From NCBI GenBank assembly GCA_005884335.1, contig VBCJ01000014.1:1-9769 (forward strand): DNA of 9,769 nt, in the 5' to 3' direction. Under the pieces are notes generated by a model. It did not search any database. It had not been told where the DNA came from and saw only the letters and a program-made list of their open reading frames with translations. Every line of letters begins with the position of its first letter. Positions within the stretch are counted from its first letter, which is position 1. The position numbers and the translations under genes are program-made. Origin of the DNA: Betaproteobacteria bacterium (GTDB lineage Bacteria; Pseudomonadota; Gammaproteobacteria; Burkholderiales; SG8-39). This document shows, piece by piece, positions 7,114 to 9,769 of the stretch.

Positions 7114-7320
7114 TTAGCTCTTGGATTCGGCCTTCTTGCCTTTGGCTTTGGCCTTTTTCTTGCCTTCCGACTTGGCGGCCTTCTTGCTCCCCGCTTTCGC
7201 GGGCGCCGCCGGAGTCGCGGATTGCGCGGGCGCCGCCGGCGTGGCGGGCGTCTGCGCTGCGACCTCGAGAGTCGTGCCTGCGAATGCGGCGACCATCAGG
7301 ACTGCGATCAGCTTTTTCAT
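7114..7320 (-). CDS. Small secreted Ala/Pro/Lys-rich protein
   Basis: This 68-residue precursor has a clear signal peptide (MKK, hydrophobic core 4-16, likely cleavage VAA|QT after residue 22). The predicted 46-residue mature part has two copies of ATPAAPA (26-32 and 35-41), then a tail in which 12 of the 46 residues are Lys and only two are Glu, so it is strongly basic. It has no Cys, so it is not a lipoprotein. The ATG has GAGG 6 bases upstream (7327-7330), and a terminator follows, so it looks like a real single-gene unit. I do not recognise a named family. Similar short exported Ala/Lys-rich proteins are common in betaproteobacteria. A role at the envelope, for example binding acidic polymers, is speculation. 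Confidence 0.75.
   Translation of the reverse strand: MKKLIAVLMVAAFAGTTLEVAAQTPATPAAPAQSATPAAPAKAGSKKAAKSEGKKKAKAKGKKAESKS
7199..7239 (-). repeat. In-gene tandem repeat, 27-base period
   Basis: GCGGGCGCCGCCGG occurs at 7199-7212 and again at 7226-7239 on the plus strand. The 27-base spacing equals nine codons and produces the two ATPAAPA units in the small secreted protein. It looks like an internal duplication that could vary in copy number between strains. Confidence 0.6.
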
Positions 7321-7341
7321 TTGGAACCTCGCTAAGAGTTG

Positions 7342-7361
7342 ATGTCCATTCCCGCGGACAT
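7342..7361. repeat. Inverted repeat upstream of the small secreted-protein gene
   Basis: ATGTCC and GGACAT are separated by 8 bases (7342-7347 and 7356-7361). The element lies 21 bases upstream of the small gene's start, so it would fall in its leader RNA or core promoter. It could be an operator or a leader hairpin; nothing in the sequence decides between them. Confidence 0.35.
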
Positions 7362-7406
7362 GTACCCGATAAACGCGAGCCTGCCGCCCGCGTTGACCCT
7401 ATGCCC

Positions 7407-7438
7407 CAATTGATTTGCAATTGTCGCCCACGGGCGAC
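7407..7438. repeat. Double CAATTG motif followed by a GC-rich inverted repeat in the divergent gap
   Basis: CAATTG occurs at 7407-7412 and 7418-7423, 11 bases apart from start to start, or about one helical turn. Each copy is itself a palindrome. They run straight into GTCGCCC-AC-GGGCGAC (7423-7438). The cluster lies midway in the 149-bp gap between the divergent small secreted-protein and DUF2520 genes. Two identical palindromes on the same helix face are what an operator pair looks like, but no regulator gene is nearby. Confidence 0.4.
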
Positions 7439-7469
7439 GGCTTTTGCACTCCCGTACAATTCGTAACAA

Positions 7470-8357
7470 ATGCCTCGGGAAAAAATCACGCTCGGGTTCA
7501 TCGGCGCGGGCCGCGTCGGCACGGGGCTCGCGTCGGGGTTCGCGCGGGCCGAGGTCGAAGTCCTCGCCGTCGCGAGCCGGAGCGTCGCTTCCGCGCGAGC
7601 GCTCGCGAAGCGCGTTCCGGGCGCGCGCGCCTGCGCGCCGCAGGAAGTCGCGGACCGCGTCGACATCGCGTTCCTCACCGTGCCCGACGATGCGATCGCA
7701 GCGGTCGCATCGAGCCTCAGGTGGCGCGCGGGCTCGGCCTGCGTGCACTGCAGCGGCGCCGCCGATCTCGACGTTCTGAAAAAGGCCGTCGCCGACGGCG
7801 CGCTCGCGGGTGGTTTTCATCCGCTGCACATGTTCGGAGAAGCCGGAGAGTCTGCCGGCGCGCTCGCGGGCTGCGCGATCGCGCTCGCCGGTCCCGATAT
7901 GCTCGTGGAAAAGCTCGAGCGACTCGCACGCGTCCTGGGCGCAAAGCCGCTGCGCCTGCCCGAGGGCGGACGCGCGCTGTATCACGCCGCGGCCAATTTC
8001 TCCGGCGCCTTCGTCATCGCGCTCATCCAGGAAACAATCTCGCTGTGGGGCAAGCTCGGGATCGCGGAGGCCGACGCGCTCGCCGCGCTCCTGCCCCTTT
8101 TGCGCGGCACCGCGGACAACGTCGAGAGGCTGGGCGCGGCGGGCGGCCTGGGAAGCGCGATCGCGCGCGGCGACGCCGGAACCGTCCGCAGGCACCTCGA
8201 CGTCCTCGCAAGGGTAGCGCCCGATTCGCTCGAGCTCTACCGCATCCTGAGCCTGCGCACCATTCCGCTCGCGCTCGCCAAGGGCACGCTCAAGCCCGAG
8301 GCGGCGAAGGAGATCACGGCGCTCCTTGAGAAATCAATTGTGAAAAGCGTAGACTGA
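7470..8357 (+). CDS. Rossmann-like/DUF2520 domain protein, putative oxidoreductase
   Basis: This 295-residue protein has an N-terminal NAD(P)-binding Rossmann domain (LGFIGAGRVGTGL, with the GxGxxG glycines at 12, 14 and 17) and a helical C-terminal DUF2520 domain. Family marks are TVPDDAI (70-76), HCSGA (93-97), FHPLHMF (117-123) and YHAAANFSGAF (171-181). The fold belongs with 6-phosphogluconate dehydrogenase and pyrroline-5-carboxylate reductase-like enzymes, but the physiological reaction of the family is not known to me. Length is typical. No Shine-Dalgarno precedes the ATG, and a TACAAT box (7455-7460) lies only 9 bases upstream, so the mRNA may be leaderless or nearly so. It is first in a tight operon with the GST-like and GNAT genes. 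Confidence 0.88.
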   Translation: MPREKITLGFIGAGRVGTGLASGFARAEVEVLAVASRSVASARALAKRVPGARACAPQEVADRVDIAFLTVPDDAIAAVASSLRWRAGSACVHCSGAADLDVLKKAVADGALAGGFHPLHMFGEAGESAGALAGCAIALAGPDMLVEKLERLARVLGAKPLRLPEGGRALYHAAANFSGAFVIALIQETISLWGKLGIAEADALAALLPLLRGTADNVERLGAAGGLGSAIARGDAGTVRRHLDVLARVAPDSLELYRILSLRTIPLALAKGTLKPEAAKEITALLEKSIVKSVD

Positions 8358-8365
8358 CGACCGGA

Positions 8366-8971
8366 ATGTTACGCGTCTACGGCGACCTGCAGTCGGGGAA
8401 CTGCTACAAGGTGAAGCTGCTGCTCGCCCAGCTCGGCCGGCCGCACGAGTGGATCCACGTCGACATTCTCGAGAAGCAGACGCGGACGCCGGCCTTTCTC
8501 GCGAAGAACCCGAACGGCAAGATTCCACTGCTAGAGATGGAGGATGGGGTCTGTCTCCCGGAGTCCGACGCCATTCTCCACTATCTCGCGGAGGGAACGC
8601 CTTTCCTGCCTTCGGAGCGCCTGCTTCACGCGCAGGTGCTGCAGTGGCTCTTCTTCGAGCAGTACAGCCACGAGCCCTATATCGCGGTGGCGCGCTACAT
8701 CATCCGTTACCTCGGGCGCCCGGCGCAACATGAAACCAGGCTCCAGGAGAAGATGGCGCCCGGCTACGCTGCGCTCGAAGTCATGGAGAAACATCTGGCG
8801 GGCCGGAGCTTCTTCGTGGCCGAACGGTACACGATCGCCGACATCGGGCTCTATGCCTACACGCACGTGGCCCACGAAGGAGGCTTCGAGCTCTCGCGCT
8901 TTCCCGCCGTGAGGGCATGGCTCGGGCGCGTGAGGGGCCAGCCCGGACATGTCGCCATGAGCGGGGAGTAG
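8366..8971 (+). CDS. Glutathione S-transferase family protein
   Basis: This 201-residue cytosolic GST-fold protein is probably a glutathione-dependent transferase or isomerase. The N-terminal thioredoxin-like domain (about 1-80) shows SGNCYKVKLLL, with Ser10 the likely glutathione-activating residue, the cis-proline in NGKIPLL (Pro54) and the glutathione-binding PESDAI (Glu66, Ser67). The all-helical C-terminal domain (about 85-195) contains the N-capping box TIAD (156-159) of the folding motif. It begins 8 bases after the DUF2520 stop, so the two are co-transcribed. The Shine-Dalgarno is weak (GACCGGA), suggesting coupled translation. The substrate class is unknown. Detoxification or catabolic use are both possible. 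Confidence 0.92.
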   Translation: MLRVYGDLQSGNCYKVKLLLAQLGRPHEWIHVDILEKQTRTPAFLAKNPNGKIPLLEMEDGVCLPESDAILHYLAEGTPFLPSERLLHAQVLQWLFFEQYSHEPYIAVARYIIRYLGRPAQHETRLQEKMAPGYAALEVMEKHLAGRSFFVAERYTIADIGLYAYTHVAHEGGFELSRFPAVRAWLGRVRGQPGHVAMSGE

Positions 8972-8973
8972 CG

Positions 8974-9417
8974 ATGCCCGGCAAAAAATCGAGGACGGAC
9001 GACGCGGTGCGGGTGCGTTACCGCTCGACGAAGTCCTTGCCGAGGGCGGAGGTGCTGCGCCTGTACCGGTCGGTTCAATGGTCTGCGGCCAGGAAACCCG
9101 ATCGTCTCGTGCGCGCGCTCAGGCGCTCGCATTCCGTCGTCACGGCCTGGGTCAGGGGCTCGCTCGTGGGCCTGGGGAACGCTCTTTCAGACGGAAGCCT
9201 GGTCGTGTATTACCCGCACATGCTGGTGCTCCCTGAGTTCCAGGGTCGGGGCATCGGGCGGGAGCTGATGAAACGGCTGATGAAGCGATATCGCGGATTT
9301 CACCAGCACATACTGATCGCCGAGGCAACAGCGGTCTCGTTCTACCGCAAGTGCGGGTTCAAGCGCGCGGGCAAGACCGATTCGATGTGGGTGTTCAAGG
9401 GAAAGGAGCACGGGTAG
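8974..9417 (+). CDS. GNAT-family N-acetyltransferase
   Basis: This 147-residue protein transfers an acyl group, usually acetyl, from coenzyme A to an amine. The signature lies at 83-103: a MLVLPEFQ strand followed by the CoA-phosphate loop QGRGIG (90-95) and the helix RELMKRLMKRY. The late family element AVSFYRKCGF (120-129) is also present. I chose the ATG at 8974 because GGGGAG (8963-8968) lies 5 bases before it and it follows the GST stop by only 2 bases. An ATG at 8917 in the same frame would overlap the GST gene by 55 bases and adds residues without domain character. The substrate cannot be told. It is last in the DUF2520-GST-GNAT operon. Confidence 0.9.
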   Translation: MPGKKSRTDDAVRVRYRSTKSLPRAEVLRLYRSVQWSAARKPDRLVRALRRSHSVVTAWVRGSLVGLGNALSDGSLVVYYPHMLVLPEFQGRGIGRELMKRLMKRYRGFHQHILIAEATAVSFYRKCGFKRAGKTDSMWVFKGKEHG

Positions 9418-9428
9418 CGCGCGCTACC
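9413..9428. repeat. Perfect 16-bp palindrome spanning two convergent stop codons
   Basis: GGTAGCGC|GCGCTACC is a perfect palindrome centred between 9420 and 9421. The plus-strand TAG of the GNAT gene (9415-9417) and the minus-strand TAG of the dehydrogenase gene (9424-9426) are its mirror halves. It can fold as a 6-bp stem with a 4-base loop in RNA from either strand. There is no U tail, so it is not a classic terminator. Confidence 0.7.
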
Positions 9429-9769
9429 TCGAGACCGCCTTCGGCCGCGTCCCCGGCGCCGGCGGGCCGATTCCGCTCCGCAGGAATTCGAGCAGCTTGG
9501 CGAGCTGGCTCGACGCTTGTCTGCGCACCGCCTCGACGTCGCAGCCGTTCCAGTCGTAGAAGCCCTTGCCCGCCGAAAGCCCGGTTCGGCCGAGGGCGAC
9601 CATCGTCTGGAGCATCGGATTGGGGGTCGCGTTGTGGAACAGCTTCGGCACGATCGACTCCTGGGCGTCGGCGTGGATCTTGAGGCCGCTGATGTCCTTC
9701 TGCTGGATGAGCCCGTTCAGGCACATGCGCGGCGCGAGCATCCGCTGCGCGGCGTGGTCGATGTCCTCG
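9424..9769 (-). CDS. 3-hydroxyacyl-CoA dehydrogenase, C-terminal part (5' end outside the window)
   Basis: Only the last 114 residues are visible. The gene runs off the right edge, and the frame is open to position 9769 (EDIDHAAQRM precedes the first internal Met at 9741). The segment is the C-terminal dimerisation domain of an NAD-dependent 3-hydroxyacyl-CoA dehydrogenase: NPMLQTMVALGRTGLSAGKG followed by FYDW, the family's hallmark GKGFYDW ending, then a helical tail of about 40 residues ending in TRPKAVSR. The full enzyme oxidises 3-hydroxyacyl-CoA to 3-ketoacyl-CoA in fatty-acid or aromatic beta-oxidation. The NAD-binding domain and catalytic His/Glu lie outside, so the exact member (for example 3-hydroxybutyryl-CoA dehydrogenase) is not certain. 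It ends 6 bases from the GNAT gene, facing it. Confidence 0.85.
   Translation of the reverse strand, partial: EDIDHAAQRMLAPRMCLNGLIQQKDISGLKIHADAQESIVPKLFHNATPNPMLQTMVALGRTGLSAGKGFYDWNGCDVEAVRRQASSQLAKLLEFLRSGIGPPAPGTRPKAVSR

Noticed and set aside
7332..8195. A 287-codon open frame antisense to the DUF2520 gene
   Set aside because: Composition is typical of a shadow frame, and it overlaps a recognisable Rossmann protein and the divergent promoter gap.

Overview
This is a GC-rich, gene-dense stretch of bacterial chromosome with ten protein-coding genes, one of them cut by the right edge and none visibly broken. The protein families, the HtpX sequence with its sigma-32-type promoter, and the small secreted Ala/Pro/Lys-rich protein suggest a soil or freshwater betaproteobacterium (Burkholderiales-like). 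That placement is inference. I see no rRNA, tRNA, CRISPR array, insertion sequence or prophage gene, and no stretch longer than about 190 bases lacks a gene.

Left part (1-4600): a minus-strand pair encodes a two-subunit molybdenum hydroxylase. It consists of a small subunit with two [2Fe-2S] clusters and a large Tat-exported molybdopterin-binding subunit of the isoquinoline 1-oxidoreductase / nicotinate dehydrogenase type. The pair is divergent, across 153 bp, from a plus-strand UbiD-family decarboxylase that ends at a strong symmetric terminator. No FAD subunit is present, so electrons probably pass to a membrane or cytochrome acceptor. A ribosome binding site at the left edge suggests that another operon member follows outside the window. 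The layout fits a small catabolic module for an aromatic or heteroaromatic acid (hydroxylation plus decarboxylation), but the substrate is unknown.

Middle part (4600-7470): an exported alpha/beta-hydrolase carries an unusual C-terminal domain that looks like a beta-helix. It converges on htpX, a membrane metalloprotease for quality control, which has a near-consensus heat-shock (sigma-32) promoter. Upstream of htpX, on the same strand, lies a 68-residue secreted Ala/Pro/Lys-rich protein with its own terminator.

Right part (7470-9769): a compact plus-strand operon encodes a Rossmann/DUF2520 protein, a glutathione S-transferase-family protein and a GNAT acetyltransferase. It converges on the 3' end of a 3-hydroxyacyl-CoA dehydrogenase gene, and the two facing stop codons lie inside one perfect 16-bp palindrome.

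Most of the window is ordinary chromosomal housekeeping and catabolic content. The parts most worth a second look are the divergent UbiD enzyme beside the molybdenum hydroxylase and the hydrolase/beta-helix fusion.
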